Assembly (NCBI GenBank): GCA_903824455.1
Contig: CAIJWY010000133.1
Location: 1-16,097 of the forward strand
DNA: 16,097 bases
Direction: 5' to 3'
DNA from: an uncultured Micrococcales bacterium
GTDB lineage: Bacteria; Actinomycetota; Actinomycetes; Actinomycetales; Microbacteriaceae
Below the pieces are notes generated by a model. That model was given only the letters and a program-made list of their open reading frames with translations, was not told the DNA's origin and made no database searches. Of the stretch, positions 1 through 7,522 are shown one piece after another. A program made the position numbers and the translations under genes. The number at the start of each line of letters is the position of its first letter. The first letter of the stretch is position 1.

Positions 1-758
1 CCCAGGGTGTTCAGTTTGATTTCAACCAGTATCAGTGGGGCGGCGACCTTGCGGATGGCTTAGTTTTCTTCATCAAAAACGCCACAGACACGACTAATTT
101 AGCCGGAGGACTAGGTGGAGCAATGGGGTACGCACCGAACCCAAATCAGACCCCTGGAATTTCTGGCGCACTACTAGGTGTTGGATTCGATGCTTACGGA
201 AACTTTAGAAACTACCAGGGAATAGGCTGCCCTGCGACTCCTCACCAGGAAATTAGGAATGAAATCACAGTTAAGGGATCCGGCCAAGGGTTTGACGGTT
301 ACTGCAATCTCGCAGAACCGTATGGCCTCGTAGCCAATTCAAAGAAGCTTCTAACTGACATGTACCCCAGCCGTCAGGCCAGCGTCGCGGCGGTTCGGAT
401 CAACATTGACTCTCCATACACCGATTCGCCAAGAGTAAAGGTTTACTACGAAAATACCTTGGTGCACGACCTTGCGCTTCCAGCCGCATTTAGCACCACT
501 GCCAACATCAAGTTCGGCTTCACTGCGGGAACTGGTTACTATTCCAACTATCACGAAATCTCAAACCTACGAGTGAAAACCCTTGACGCTACTCTGCCGT
601 TTAGAGATGTAGCTAGCTCGGATTACGTGGCTGGCGCGGATGACTTGGCTAACACCGGTGGATCGCTATCGGATTACTACCTACTAATCGGCTCAGCAAT
701 GGTGCTTATCGGTGGAGGAATCTTCTCGATGCGCAAAGGCGTCAAAGCAGGGAAGTAG
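1..758 (+). CDS. L-type lectin-like surface protein with LAXTG sorting signal (5' partial)
   Basis: The reading frame is open from the window edge, in phase with base 3, to TAG at 756-758, so 251 residues of a longer protein are visible and the ATG at 123 is internal. The visible part resembles the second half of bacterial legume/L-type lectin domains: a DGLVFFI strand, a Gly-rich loop ending in MGYAP, then GVGFDAYGNF, which matches the metal-site strand of the family (FD.(Y/W)GN). Such domains bind glycans on exported proteins. The C-terminus has the full layout of a sortase substrate: LANTG at 645-659, a hydrophobic stretch (YYLLIGSAMVLIGGGIFSM) and a basic tail RKGVKAGK. LAXTG is the motif recognised by actinobacterial class E sortases, so wall anchoring is inferred. 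The signal peptide and any N-terminal domains lie outside the window. The lectin call rests on motif resemblance; the anchor is clearer. Confidence 0.72.
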   Translation, partial: QGVQFDFNQYQWGGDLADGLVFFIKNATDTTNLAGGLGGAMGYAPNPNQTPGISGALLGVGFDAYGNFRNYQGIGCPATPHQEIRNEITVKGSGQGFDGYCNLAEPYGLVANSKKLLTDMYPSRQASVAAVRINIDSPYTDSPRVKVYYENTLVHDLALPAAFSTTANIKFGFTAGTGYYSNYHEISNLRVKTLDATLPFRDVASSDYVAGADDLANTGGSLSDYYLLIGSAMVLIGGGIFSMRKGVKAGK

Positions 759-781
759 TGAGCTGGCCGACCGTTTTGTAA

Positions 782-2125
782 CTAGTCAGCCATGGATTCG
801 AGAATCTCGTCGATGAGTTTCTCTGAGGTCAGCGGGTTCACAATTGCGAAACGTGCATTTGGGCGTCCCTGGTGAGAACTTGGAACCACGAACGCCACAT
901 CTTCGGCGAGAAGCTTCTTGGACCATTCTTCATATTGCTCTAGCGTCCAGCCGATGCGTTCAAAAACCACTACCGAGAGTTCTGGATCACGAACCAGCTG
1001 TAAGTAGTCTCGTTCGCGAACCTTGCGGGCAGCATAGTGAGAGAGTTCAATGTTGGCGGTAACAGCCTCGCGATAGGCATCAATGCCGTGAGTGGCTAGG
1101 GAGAACCAGAGTGGCAGTCCTCGAGGGCGTCGCGTGAGATTGATGGCGTAGTCGCTCGGGTTGAACTCGCCCGAGTTAGTTAGTGTTTCCAAATATTCAC
1201 CGTGCTGGGTGTGGGCTAGGCGACCAATTTCTGGGTCACGATAAACCAGTGCGCACGCGTCGAATGGCGCGAAGAGCCACTTGTGCGGGTCAACAATAAA
1301 CGAATCGGCATGCTCCAAACCGGTGAACAGGTCTCTGGTGTGATGAGAGAGAAGCCCGGCCAGGCCGTAGGCGCCGTCGACGTGGAACCAAACGTCGAGC
1401 TCTTTGGCAACTTTGGCAACTTCATCCAAGCGATCTACTATGCCAAAATTGGTGGTTCCGCCGGTTGCCACAATGGCGAACAATCCATCGGTGTTTCCTT
1501 CAAGCGCTTTCCTTAGTTCCGTGTCACCAAGTTTTCCGTGCTCATCGACAGGAACCAGAATCAGATCAATGTCCATAACGGCAGCTGCCGTCTTAAGGGA
1601 AGAGTGAGATTCGGCGCTGCAGGCAATTTTCCAGCGAGTGGCAGTTTTCCCCACACGCCTGGCGTGATCTCTCGCCGCAACCAAGGCGCTCAAGTTCCCT
1701 AGAGTTCCACCTTGCACAAATACACCACCGGCGGTTTCCGGAAGCCCAGCTTCTTTGGCCAACCAGGACAGCACCTGGTTCTCGGCAAAGACCGCTCCGG
1801 CTCCTTCCATCCAGGAACCGCCATAAATCGCGGAAGCAGAAACTACAAGGTCAAAAAGCTTCGACGCCTCGGTTGGTGCGCAGGGAATGAATGAAAGATA
1901 TCCAGGGTGGTCTGTGGAAATTGTTGCTGGAGCCAAAACGTTGGCGAACAGGTCGAGTGCCTTTGACCCCAAACCTTCATCGGTAATGGTCTGTCCGGCC
2001 GCCTGAAAAAGGTTTTCAGGAGTCTCCGTGTTATCCAGGGGAGCCGGTGAATAGTTCATACGCGTATTGGCGTATTCGAAAACCTTACGGCGCAGTTCCG
2101 TGGTGGCGTCATTGACCCGATGCAT
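782..2125 (-). CDS. PLP-dependent group II decarboxylase
   Basis: This 447-residue cytoplasmic protein belongs to the pyridoxal-phosphate decarboxylase family of aromatic-amino-acid, glutamate, histidine and diaminobutyrate decarboxylases, and the length is usual. Visible signatures are HPGYLSF near residue 73, the GGTLGNLSAL phosphate-binding segment near 139-148, HVDGAYG (His248, Asp250, the aspartate that contacts the pyridine nitrogen) and DPHKW with Lys282 as the expected Schiff-base lysine. The substrate cannot be read from sequence: an amino acid decarboxylated to an amine and CO2 is expected. The start is the ATG at 2125. A TAGGCT hexamer ends 6 bases upstream, so the mRNA is probably leaderless; the GGAG in that gap lies only 2 bases from the ATG, too close for a ribosome-binding site. 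The gene is convergent with the lectin gene across 23 bases and divergent from the zinc-ribbon gene. Confidence 0.88.
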   Translation of the reverse strand: MHRVNDATTELRRKVFEYANTRMNYSPAPLDNTETPENLFQAAGQTITDEGLGSKALDLFANVLAPATISTDHPGYLSFIPCAPTEASKLFDLVVSASAIYGGSWMEGAGAVFAENQVLSWLAKEAGLPETAGGVFVQGGTLGNLSALVAARDHARRVGKTATRWKIACSAESHSSLKTAAAVMDIDLILVPVDEHGKLGDTELRKALEGNTDGLFAIVATGGTTNFGIVDRLDEVAKVAKELDVWFHVDGAYGLAGLLSHHTRDLFTGLEHADSFIVDPHKWLFAPFDACALVYRDPEIGRLAHTQHGEYLETLTNSGEFNPSDYAINLTRRPRGLPLWFSLATHGIDAYREAVTANIELSHYAARKVRERDYLQLVRDPELSVVVFERIGWTLEQYEEWSKKLLAEDVAFVVPSSHQGRPNARFAIVNPLTSEKLIDEILESMAD

Positions 2126-2131
2126 AACTCC

Positions 2132-2137
2132 AGCCTA
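2132..2137 (-). promoter_or_regulatory. -10 box TAGGCT for a leaderless transcript
   Basis: On the minus strand TAGGCT is followed by six bases (ggagtt) and then the ATG of the decarboxylase. The hexamer fits the actinobacterial TANNNT -10 pattern, and the spacing puts the transcription start on the A of ATG. No convincing -35 box is visible. Confidence 0.6.
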
Positions 2138-2152
2138 ATTCTTTGCGAGTAA

Positions 2153-2180
2153 TTGAAATTCTGTTTTTAACTATTAGAGT
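2153..2180 (+). promoter_or_regulatory. Candidate promoter TTGAAA-16-TAGAGT for the zinc-ribbon gene
   Basis: TTGAAA (2153-2158) and TAGAGT (2175-2180) are separated by 16 bases. Transcription from here would start near 2187 and give a 5' leader of about 25 bases carrying an AGGGG ribosome-binding site. This is one of the few starts in the window with a conventional leader. Confidence 0.45.
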
Positions 2181-2211
2181 TATTGAACAAATCAAGAAAT
2201 TAGGGGAAAAA

Positions 2212-2589
2212 ATGTTTTGTGCAAAATGTGGTGCTGAACTCAAAGGGGCTGCTTTCTGCGCAGCCTGTGGCACTGAGGTTAATTCGTCGGTCGCAGTTCC
2301 TATCCAGCCAACACCAAATTCTTATCAGGTTCCAACGGCACCGAATGGATTCGCGCCAAAACCTCCAACCAACGGATTGGCAATCGCAGGTTTTGTGGTG
2401 TCACTCGTGTGTGGCGGCCCAGTAGGGTTTGTTCTCTCGCTAGTCGCGTTGAATCAGATCAGTAAGTCACCGACCCCACAGGGCGGTAAGGGACTTGCGA
2501 TTGCCGGAGCTATTATCGGCGGGCTTTCATCGATTTACCTGATATTTGTAGTGGGTGCTTTTTTTAACGGATTTACATCCGGATATTAG
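2212..2589 (+). CDS. Zinc-ribbon DUF4190-type membrane protein
   Basis: A 125-residue protein. The frame is open upstream to 2143, but I choose the ATG at 2212: it has AGGGG six bases upstream, and the zinc ribbon begins directly after it. Cys3, Cys6, Cys16 and Cys19 form two CxxCG knuckles of a zinc-ribbon. A Pro/Asn/Gln-rich linker (about residues 26-54) follows, then two hydrophobic segments (about 55-82 and 94-120), each opening with the GLAIAG motif typical of DUF4190. The protein is therefore probably anchored in the membrane with its zinc ribbon in the cytoplasm. Function is unknown for this family. It stands alone between a divergent decarboxylase and a hairpin terminator. Confidence 0.8.
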   Translation: MFCAKCGAELKGAAFCAACGTEVNSSVAVPIQPTPNSYQVPTAPNGFAPKPPTNGLAIAGFVVSLVCGGPVGFVLSLVALNQISKSPTPQGGKGLAIAGAIIGGLSSIYLIFVVGAFFNGFTSGY

Positions 2590-2609
2590 GCCTGGCTTAT
2601 TTGAATGAT

Positions 2610-2640
2610 GCCGATCGGGAAACCGGTCGGCAAAATTCTT
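2610..2640 (+). terminator. Hairpin terminator after the zinc-ribbon gene
   Basis: GCCGATCGG (2610-2618) pairs with CCGGTCGGC (2623-2631) over nine positions, one of them a G-U wobble, across a GAAA tetraloop. An A/T-rich tail (aaaattcttt) follows. The stem starts 20 bases after the stop codon. The U tract is imperfect, as is common in actinobacteria. Confidence 0.65.
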
Positions 2641-2678
2641 TCTAGGAATTTCTTTGGATTTGTGCGGTTAATAGAGTT

Positions 2679-3155
2679 ATGGATCTAAATTCGATTGAGC
2701 TCACAACTATTACTGGCGAGAAGACTACCTTCAAAGACTTGTCTGGCAAAGTGACCCTGGTGGTCAATGTCGCATCAAAATGCGGGCTTACTCCCCAGTA
2801 TGAAGCACTAGAAACGCTCTATGAAAAATACAAGGACGAGGGGCTAGTGGTTCTCGGTATGCCTTCAAACACTTTCTTGCAAGAACTTGGCAAAGATTCC
2901 GATATCCAGACATTTTGTTCGACGAACTTCGGCGTGAAATTTCCGATGACCGAGAAGGTTGCCGTGAACGGCCCTCGCCGCCACCCACTTTACAAAAAGC
3001 TAACCACCGTGAAAGACGAAGCCGGATTAGCAGGACCAGTTATGTGGAATTTCGAGAAGTTTTTGGTGTTGCCAGATGGCTCGGTAAAGAGATTCCGACC
3101 AACTACCAAACCCGATGACCCACGCATTACCGGGCTTATCGAGGTCAATCTCTAG
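2679..3155 (+). CDS. Glutathione peroxidase family (thiol peroxidase) protein
   Basis: A 158-residue single-domain protein, the usual size for the bacterial GPx family, which reduces hydroperoxides and in most bacteria uses thioredoxin. Cys35 in VNVASKCGLT is the peroxidatic cysteine. Gln68, Trp123 and Asn124 (the latter two in WNFEKFLV) complete the expected active site. Cys80 in TFC sits where the resolving cysteine of 2-Cys GPx enzymes lies. The usual FPCNQFGGQEPG segment is altered to MPSNTFLQELG, one residue shorter and without its Cys, but Asn and Gln remain. The start at ATG 2679 has no ribosome-binding site; an A/T-rich TTAATA lies 5 bases upstream, so a leaderless mRNA is possible but less clear than for other genes here. 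It lies 29 bases before the amylase gene. Confidence 0.88.
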   Translation: MDLNSIELTTITGEKTTFKDLSGKVTLVVNVASKCGLTPQYEALETLYEKYKDEGLVVLGMPSNTFLQELGKDSDIQTFCSTNFGVKFPMTEKVAVNGPRRHPLYKKLTTVKDEAGLAGPVMWNFEKFLVLPDGSVKRFRPTTKPDDPRITGLIEVNL

Positions 3156-3171
3156 GAACACACTTCGGGGT

Positions 3172-3177
3172 TAGACT
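3172..3177 (+). promoter_or_regulatory. -10 box TAGACT for a leaderless amylase transcript
   Basis: TAGACT is followed by seven bases (caggaac) and the ATG at 3185. The AGGAAC could be read as a weak ribosome-binding site but is too close to the ATG. A start of transcription on the ATG fits better. Confidence 0.55.
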
Positions 3178-3184
3178 CAGGAAC

Positions 3185-6172
3185 ATGAGTAAGGTCTTTC
3201 GCTGGTTTGGTTGGGCATTACTTCTTATAGCCTTCGCAGTCACATCCTCGATACAGGCTCCACTAGCTTTTTCCGCTGAAACCACCTACCAGGTTGTTGT
3301 GCATGTGCCAGGTGTGGTTGGCGTGGTGCCAGCTGATGCTCAGGTGGTCCTCACAGACTCCTCGAACTCTTCCAACCAATCCTCTTCTCGATTGATTGGC
3401 CAAGATTCTTATGGCTGGTTTGGCGTGGTTGACCTGCCGCCCGGGGCAACCCGCGTAAAGGTTTCGGCAACCCGCGTAACCGTTTCCAGTGTTTCGGTCG
3501 ACCCAGTCACTACTCGCGAGATATGGCTCAGCTCCAAAGGGGTCCCAGCACTTTATGAGTCGGTTGCTTCTTTGAAGTTAAAAGTGTCTCTGGTAACTAG
3601 GGGCTCTGCGCTAACCAATCGATCCCTCAAGGTCACCATCGGGAAGAGTGTTAAGACCTATAAGTTCAACTCATCTGGAACTCGTCGCTATGTTTTTGTG
3701 CCGATTTCTTCTGGCTCCACAGCTGTGAAGCTAACCGTCTTAAAGAATGGAAAAGCGGGTCGAAGCTATTCGGTGAACCCTCGAAGTGCAGCCAAGATTT
3801 GGGTTGGCGATTACTTCAGCGGAGTTCGGACCTCCGAGTCTTGGGCAAACGACAAAGTTACTATTCACTACCACCGCGCGAACGGAGATTATTCGGGATG
3901 GGGAGTTCACGCCTGGACTGGCAGTTCTGGCGGCACCTCGCTATCAGTGAGTTGGGCTAGCCCGATTCTGCCGGCATCAGTTACTCCAGACGCTTGGGGC
4001 GTGAAGTATGAGATTCCACTGATTGCAAATTCTCAAAGCGTTCCAATCATCATCCACAACGGAAACGTTAAGGATCCTTCAACGGCCGATCAACTTCTTT
4101 CTCTGGCTGCAACCAAGGGTGAAGTCTGGTTTGAAGCCGGTTCGGTAAACAGCGACAGTTCACTACGGTACACAATCCCGGTCTCAAAAGATCCTGTACC
4201 AGTAGTAGTTCCTCCAACTCCTGTAACCACCCCAAGTTCAGCTCAGGCCTCTGCCTTGGCTTCGAGCTCTTATCGTTCCGCGATGGCCAGCGAAAACATC
4301 TATTTTGTTATGACGGATCGCTATCAAAACGGAAACACCGCGAACGATCGCATGGGACTTACCGGGTCACGCGAGGTAACTGCTTTTGATCCAACCTCTA
4401 CCGCCTACTATCACGGAGGCGACTTTGCCGGACTTACCGATGGTTGCACCTCTGGCGATGGCATAAATCGTCTTAAGGAAATGGGATTTACATCGGTTTG
4501 GATTACCCCGCCGTTTAAGCAGCGTTACGTTCAGAGCGGTAGCGCCGCGTATCACGGTTATTGGATAACCGACTTCACGGATATCGACCCACACCTCGGC
4601 ACAAAAGCTGATTTCACCACCTTTGTTGATTGCGTTCATTCGCAGGGGATGAAGGTAGTAATGGACATCGTGGTGAACCACACCGGAGACGTGAATTATT
4701 ACACCAATGGCAACTACAACTTTGGAGCGGTTAGAACGGCTCAAGTTGCAGCAGGTGACACCAATCTTCGCAAGCCTTCGTTCTTGAACGACCTAACGAA
4801 CTACCACAATCGCGGAAACGTTGGCGATTGGAATAACAAGGAACAATCACAAAACGGTGATTTCTTTGGGCTTGATGATGTTGCAACTGAAAAACCAGCG
4901 GTGATCGAAGGTTTTGCTCAGGCATATGCGGCTTGGGTAAACGACTACGGTATCGATGGCTTCAGAATCGACACCGCCAAACATGTTGATGATGCGTTCT
5001 TCGGTATTTGGTGGCCAAGGGTTCAGGAACTTACGGCGAGTACCAAACCGGGATTGTTTGCATTTGGGGAAGTGTTTGACTCGGGAACGGCAACCCTAAC
5101 GGAGTTCGTTCGCGATCGGGGACTGCCTGCCAACCTAGATTTTGCTTTCCAAAATGCTGCGGTTCAATTCGCTTCGGGAAACAACATCACCGACATCACT
5201 AATGTTTTCGGAGCCGACGACTGGTACATAACGGGAAAGACCAACGCTTACAACCAGGCAACATTCTTGGCAAACCACGATATGGGTCGTTTTGGAAAAC
5301 TTTTGCTGTGGGCTGGAACGCCAACGGGAGACCTCTGGGGTGACTCGCTTCTGGGCTATGACCTGATGTACATGTCTCGAGGAATCCCCAACGTTTACTA
5401 CGGTGACGAAGTTGGAATGATTGGAACCGGGGGAGACCAAGCGGCCAGGCAGGACATGTTCCCAACGAGCGTAACTTCATGGCGCAGTGAGGCTCGTATT
5501 GCAACGGACCCAATTGGCACTGGCAGTTATCTAACCGGTCGAAATCACCCAATCCAGGAGCGAATCACCTGGCTCAACTCTTTGCGTGCCGATCACCCCG
5601 CGCTTATGGACGGCGCTCAGATTCAGCGATACTCCGCAAACAATGTAGTAGCGTTCAGCCGAATCGATTTGGCAAACCGTAAAGAGTATTTGGTGGCACT
5701 CAATAATGCCCAGGTAACTAAGAGTGGTTTGCGAATAAAGACTTCAAGCCCGAATACCGTTTTCTCTCAGGTTTGGGGGCAAACCCAGAGCGTGACATCC
5801 GATGCCGAAGGTTATGTGACTATTTGGGTTGGAGATCGCCAAGCGGTGGTGCTTGAAGCACAGAGTGCCTTGCCGGCTGCAGGAACCGTGGGAGCTGTCT
5901 CTTTGACGATGACCAAAGACTCCGGAGTTGCCCTGTGGAAGCCAAGGGCGAGTATTTCCGGGGGGGATGACCCTTCGACCTGCACCTTTGTGGTTCAGGT
6001 TAACGGTGGCGCCTGGCAGGTTCTTGGGGTCGACGACTCAATCGACTGGAAAATGATTCTTTCGGGAGCGAAATTCCCTAGTGGAGCGAAAATCAATGTG
6101 GCTGCAGTAGTGAAATCAACTTCGGGTGCTATCGGAATCTCAAACGCGATTCAGATAACGAACGCTCCCTAA
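3185..6172 (+). CDS. Secreted multidomain alpha-amylase/pullulanase (GH13 with CBM41-like module)
   Basis: A 995-residue exported glycosidase expected to hydrolyse alpha-glucans such as starch or glycogen outside the cell. A signal peptide covers about residues 1-31 (AFSA cleavage region). Two beta-rich segments follow (about 32-120 and 128-212), ending alike in EIWLSSKG and KIWVGDYF. Residues 222-332 match the CBM41/pullulanase-associated domain (VTIHYHRANGDYSGWG, then IIIHNGNVKDP and EVWFEAGS). After a Pro/Val linker (336-350) the GH13 barrel runs from about 369 to 800, with all four conserved regions: DIVVNH (494-499), GFRID with nucleophile Asp596, GEV with acid/base Glu629, and NHD with Asp699. 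A beta domain and an extra C-terminal module (about 900-995) complete it. There is no sortase or surface-layer anchor, so it is likely released. Whether alpha-1,6 bonds are also cut cannot be decided. Its TAA overlaps the argG stop. Confidence 0.92.
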   Translation: MSKVFRWFGWALLLIAFAVTSSIQAPLAFSAETTYQVVVHVPGVVGVVPADAQVVLTDSSNSSNQSSSRLIGQDSYGWFGVVDLPPGATRVKVSATRVTVSSVSVDPVTTREIWLSSKGVPALYESVASLKLKVSLVTRGSALTNRSLKVTIGKSVKTYKFNSSGTRRYVFVPISSGSTAVKLTVLKNGKAGRSYSVNPRSAAKIWVGDYFSGVRTSESWANDKVTIHYHRANGDYSGWGVHAWTGSSGGTSLSVSWASPILPASVTPDAWGVKYEIPLIANSQSVPIIIHNGNVKDPSTADQLLSLAATKGEVWFEAGSVNSDSSLRYTIPVSKDPVPVVVPPTPVTTPSSAQASALASSSYRSAMASENIYFVMTDRYQNGNTANDRMGLTGSREVTAFDPTSTAYYHGGDFAGLTDGCTSGDGINRLKEMGFTSVWITPPFKQRYVQSGSAAYHGYWITDFTDIDPHLGTKADFTTFVDCVHSQGMKVVMDIVVNHTGDVNYYTNGNYNFGAVRTAQVAAGDTNLRKPSFLNDLTNYHNRGNVGDWNNKEQSQNGDFFGLDDVATEKPAVIEGFAQAYAAWVNDYGIDGFRIDTAKHVDDAFFGIWWPRVQELTASTKPGLFAFGEVFDSGTATLTEFVRDRGLPANLDFAFQNAAVQFASGNNITDITNVFGADDWYITGKTNAYNQATFLANHDMGRFGKLLLWAGTPTGDLWGDSLLGYDLMYMSRGIPNVYYGDEVGMIGTGGDQAARQDMFPTSVTSWRSEARIATDPIGTGSYLTGRNHPIQERITWLNSLRADHPALMDGAQIQRYSANNVVAFSRIDLANRKEYLVALNNAQVTKSGLRIKTSSPNTVFSQVWGQTQSVTSDAEGYVTIWVGDRQAVVLEAQSALPAAGTVGAVSLTMTKDSGVALWKPRASISGGDDPSTCTFVVQVNGGAWQVLGVDDSIDWKMILSGAKFPSGAKINVAAVVKSTSGAIGISNAIQITNAP
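3446..3487 (+). repeat. Two-copy 21-base tandem repeat inside the amylase gene
   Basis: Two adjacent 21-base units begin at 3446 and 3467 with the identical 13-mer gcaacccgcgtaa and differ at only a few bases. They encode the seven-residue repeats ATRVKVS and ATRVTVS. This looks like a recent in-frame slippage duplication in the N-terminal beta module. Confidence 0.7.
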
Positions 6173-7482
6173 GTTAGTTCGAACTGACCGCCCTCAATCT
6201 GGCCCTGCTTGCGGTAAAGATCGAGTTTGTTTCTGGTGTCCTGAATGTCAAGGTTTCGCATGGTCAGTTGACCGATTCGGTCGGTTGGCCCAAAAGCGGA
6301 GTCTTCGGTGCGTTCCATCGATAGTTTCTCTGGGTGGTAGCTGAAGCCCTCACCGCGGGTGTCCAAGATGGTGTAATCGTCGCCGCGACGCAGCCTCAGA
6401 GTGACCGAACCGTTTACTGCAGAAGCAACCCACTTGGTTAATGACTCGCGCAGCATTAGGGTCTGTGGATCTAGCCAGCGACCCTCGTAGAGCAGGCGGC
6501 CCATGCGGCGACCTTCGGCGTGGTAGTTGGCGATGGTGTCTTCGTTGTGGATTGCACTCAGTAGGCGTTCGTAGGCGGCAAAGATAAGTGCCATTCCAGG
6601 AGCCTCGTAAATTCCGCGGCTCTTGGCTTCGATGATTCGGTTTTCGATCTGGTCGCTCATGCCTAGACCGTGGCGACCGCCGATGGCATTGGCTTCGAGC
6701 ATTAGTTCAACCGCGTCTTTGTAATCTTTCCCGTTGATGGCAACCGGGCGTCCCTGGCGGAAAGTTACGGTCACGTCTTCGCTGTCGATTTTTACGTTGG
6801 CGTCCCAGAATTTCACGCCCATGATCGGTTCGACGATTTCATAGGAGGTGTCGAGGTTTTCAAGGCTCTTCGCCTCGTGGGTGGCGCCGAGCATATTGGC
6901 ATCCGTTGAGTAGGCCTTTTCGGTTGATGCGCGATACGGAAGCTTGCGAGCTTGGAGCCATTCGCTCATCTCGTGACGCCCGCCTAGCTCAGAAACGAAG
7001 TCGGCATCCAGCCAAGGCTTGTAGATGCGTAGGTTCGGGTTTGCTAGGAGACCGTAGCGATAGAAACGCTCGATGTCGTTGCCCTTGTAGGTTGAGCCGT
7101 CGCCCCAAATCTCAACCTGGTCGTCGCGCATGGCACGTACCAATAGGGTTCCAGTTACTACTCGACCAAGTGGGGTCGTATTGAAGTAAGCCTTGCCACC
7201 AGTTCGAATGTGAAATGCTCCGCAAGCGATAGCGGCTAGACCCTCTTCAACCAGCGAAGTGCGGCAATCTACAAGTCGACCTGCCTCAGCGCCATAAATA
7301 ACGGCTCGGTCGGGTATCGAGGCGATGTCAGTTTCGTCGTACTGGCCGAGATCGGCGGTGTAAGCGTAAGGGATTGCTCCCTTTTCACGCATCCAGGCAA
7401 CGGCAACAGACGTGTCGAGGCCACCTGAGAAGGCAATGCCTACTTTTTCGCCGACTGGGAGGGATGAGAGAACTTTAGTCAC
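6169..7482 (-). CDS. argG: Argininosuccinate synthase, long (E. coli-like) type
   Basis: A 437-residue cytoplasmic enzyme joining citrulline and aspartate with ATP to give argininosuccinate, the next-to-last step of arginine synthesis. The ATP pyrophosphatase loop AFSGGLDTS is at residues 17-25. Long blocks such as WGDGSTYKGNDIERFYRYG, EKAYSTDANMLGATHEAK and IGGRHGLGMSDQIENRI are characteristic of the longer ArgG subtype found in E. coli and some actinobacteria, rather than the roughly 400-residue type. The start is a GTG at 7482, with TAGGCT ending 6 bases upstream and no ribosome-binding site, so the mRNA is probably leaderless. No other arginine genes are nearby, so it is an orphan of its pathway here. 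It overlaps the amylase gene tail-to-tail by CTAA and diverges from the first phosphodiester glycosidase gene across 40 bases. Confidence 0.97.
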   Translation of the reverse strand: MTKVLSSLPVGEKVGIAFSGGLDTSVAVAWMREKGAIPYAYTADLGQYDETDIASIPDRAVIYGAEAGRLVDCRTSLVEEGLAAIACGAFHIRTGGKAYFNTTPLGRVVTGTLLVRAMRDDQVEIWGDGSTYKGNDIERFYRYGLLANPNLRIYKPWLDADFVSELGGRHEMSEWLQARKLPYRASTEKAYSTDANMLGATHEAKSLENLDTSYEIVEPIMGVKFWDANVKIDSEDVTVTFRQGRPVAINGKDYKDAVELMLEANAIGGRHGLGMSDQIENRIIEAKSRGIYEAPGMALIFAAYERLLSAIHNEDTIANYHAEGRRMGRLLYEGRWLDPQTLMLRESLTKWVASAVNGSVTLRLRRGDDYTILDTRGEGFSYHPEKLSMERTEDSAFGPTDRIGQLTMRNLDIQDTRNKLDLYRKQGQIEGGQFELT

Positions 7483-7488
7483 CCGTCA

Positions 7489-7494
7489 AGCCTA
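7489..7494 (-). promoter_or_regulatory. -10 box TAGGCT for leaderless argG
   Basis: On the minus strand TAGGCT is followed by tgacgg and then the GTG start of argG, giving the 6-base spacing expected for transcription starting on the start codon. Confidence 0.6.
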
Positions 7495-7510
7495 ACGGTA
7501 AGGAGGTGCT

Positions 7511-7516
7511 TACTAT
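7511..7516 (+). promoter_or_regulatory. -10 box TACTAT for a leaderless transcript
   Basis: TACTAT is followed by tggttc and the ATG at 7523. An AAGGAGGT motif at 7500-7507 lies 15 bases before the ATG, upstream of this -10 box. It would not be in the mRNA if this promoter is used. Confidence 0.55.
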
Positions 7517-7522
7517 TGGTTC

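Noticed and set aside
762..790. Weak inverted repeat around ggccgac and gtcagcc between the lectin and decarboxylase genes, considered as a shared terminator
   Set aside because: The stem is only seven positions with a mismatch and a long loop, and there is no convincing U tract on either strand.
2143..2211. Longer start for the zinc-ribbon protein (148 residues)
   Set aside because: The extra N-terminus is unrelated to the family and would begin upstream of the likely promoter. The ATG at 2212 has AGGGG at proper spacing and begins the zinc ribbon.
4367..4744. 125-residue minus-strand frame inside the amylase gene
   Set aside because: It is opposite the highly conserved GH13 catalytic region, and its composition is that of a complement of conserved codons.
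6176..6185. Palindrome AGTTCGAACT just inside the argG 3' end, considered as a terminator or operator
   Set aside because: With no loop it cannot form a useful hairpin, there is no U tract, and the bases are explained by conserved argG C-terminal codons.
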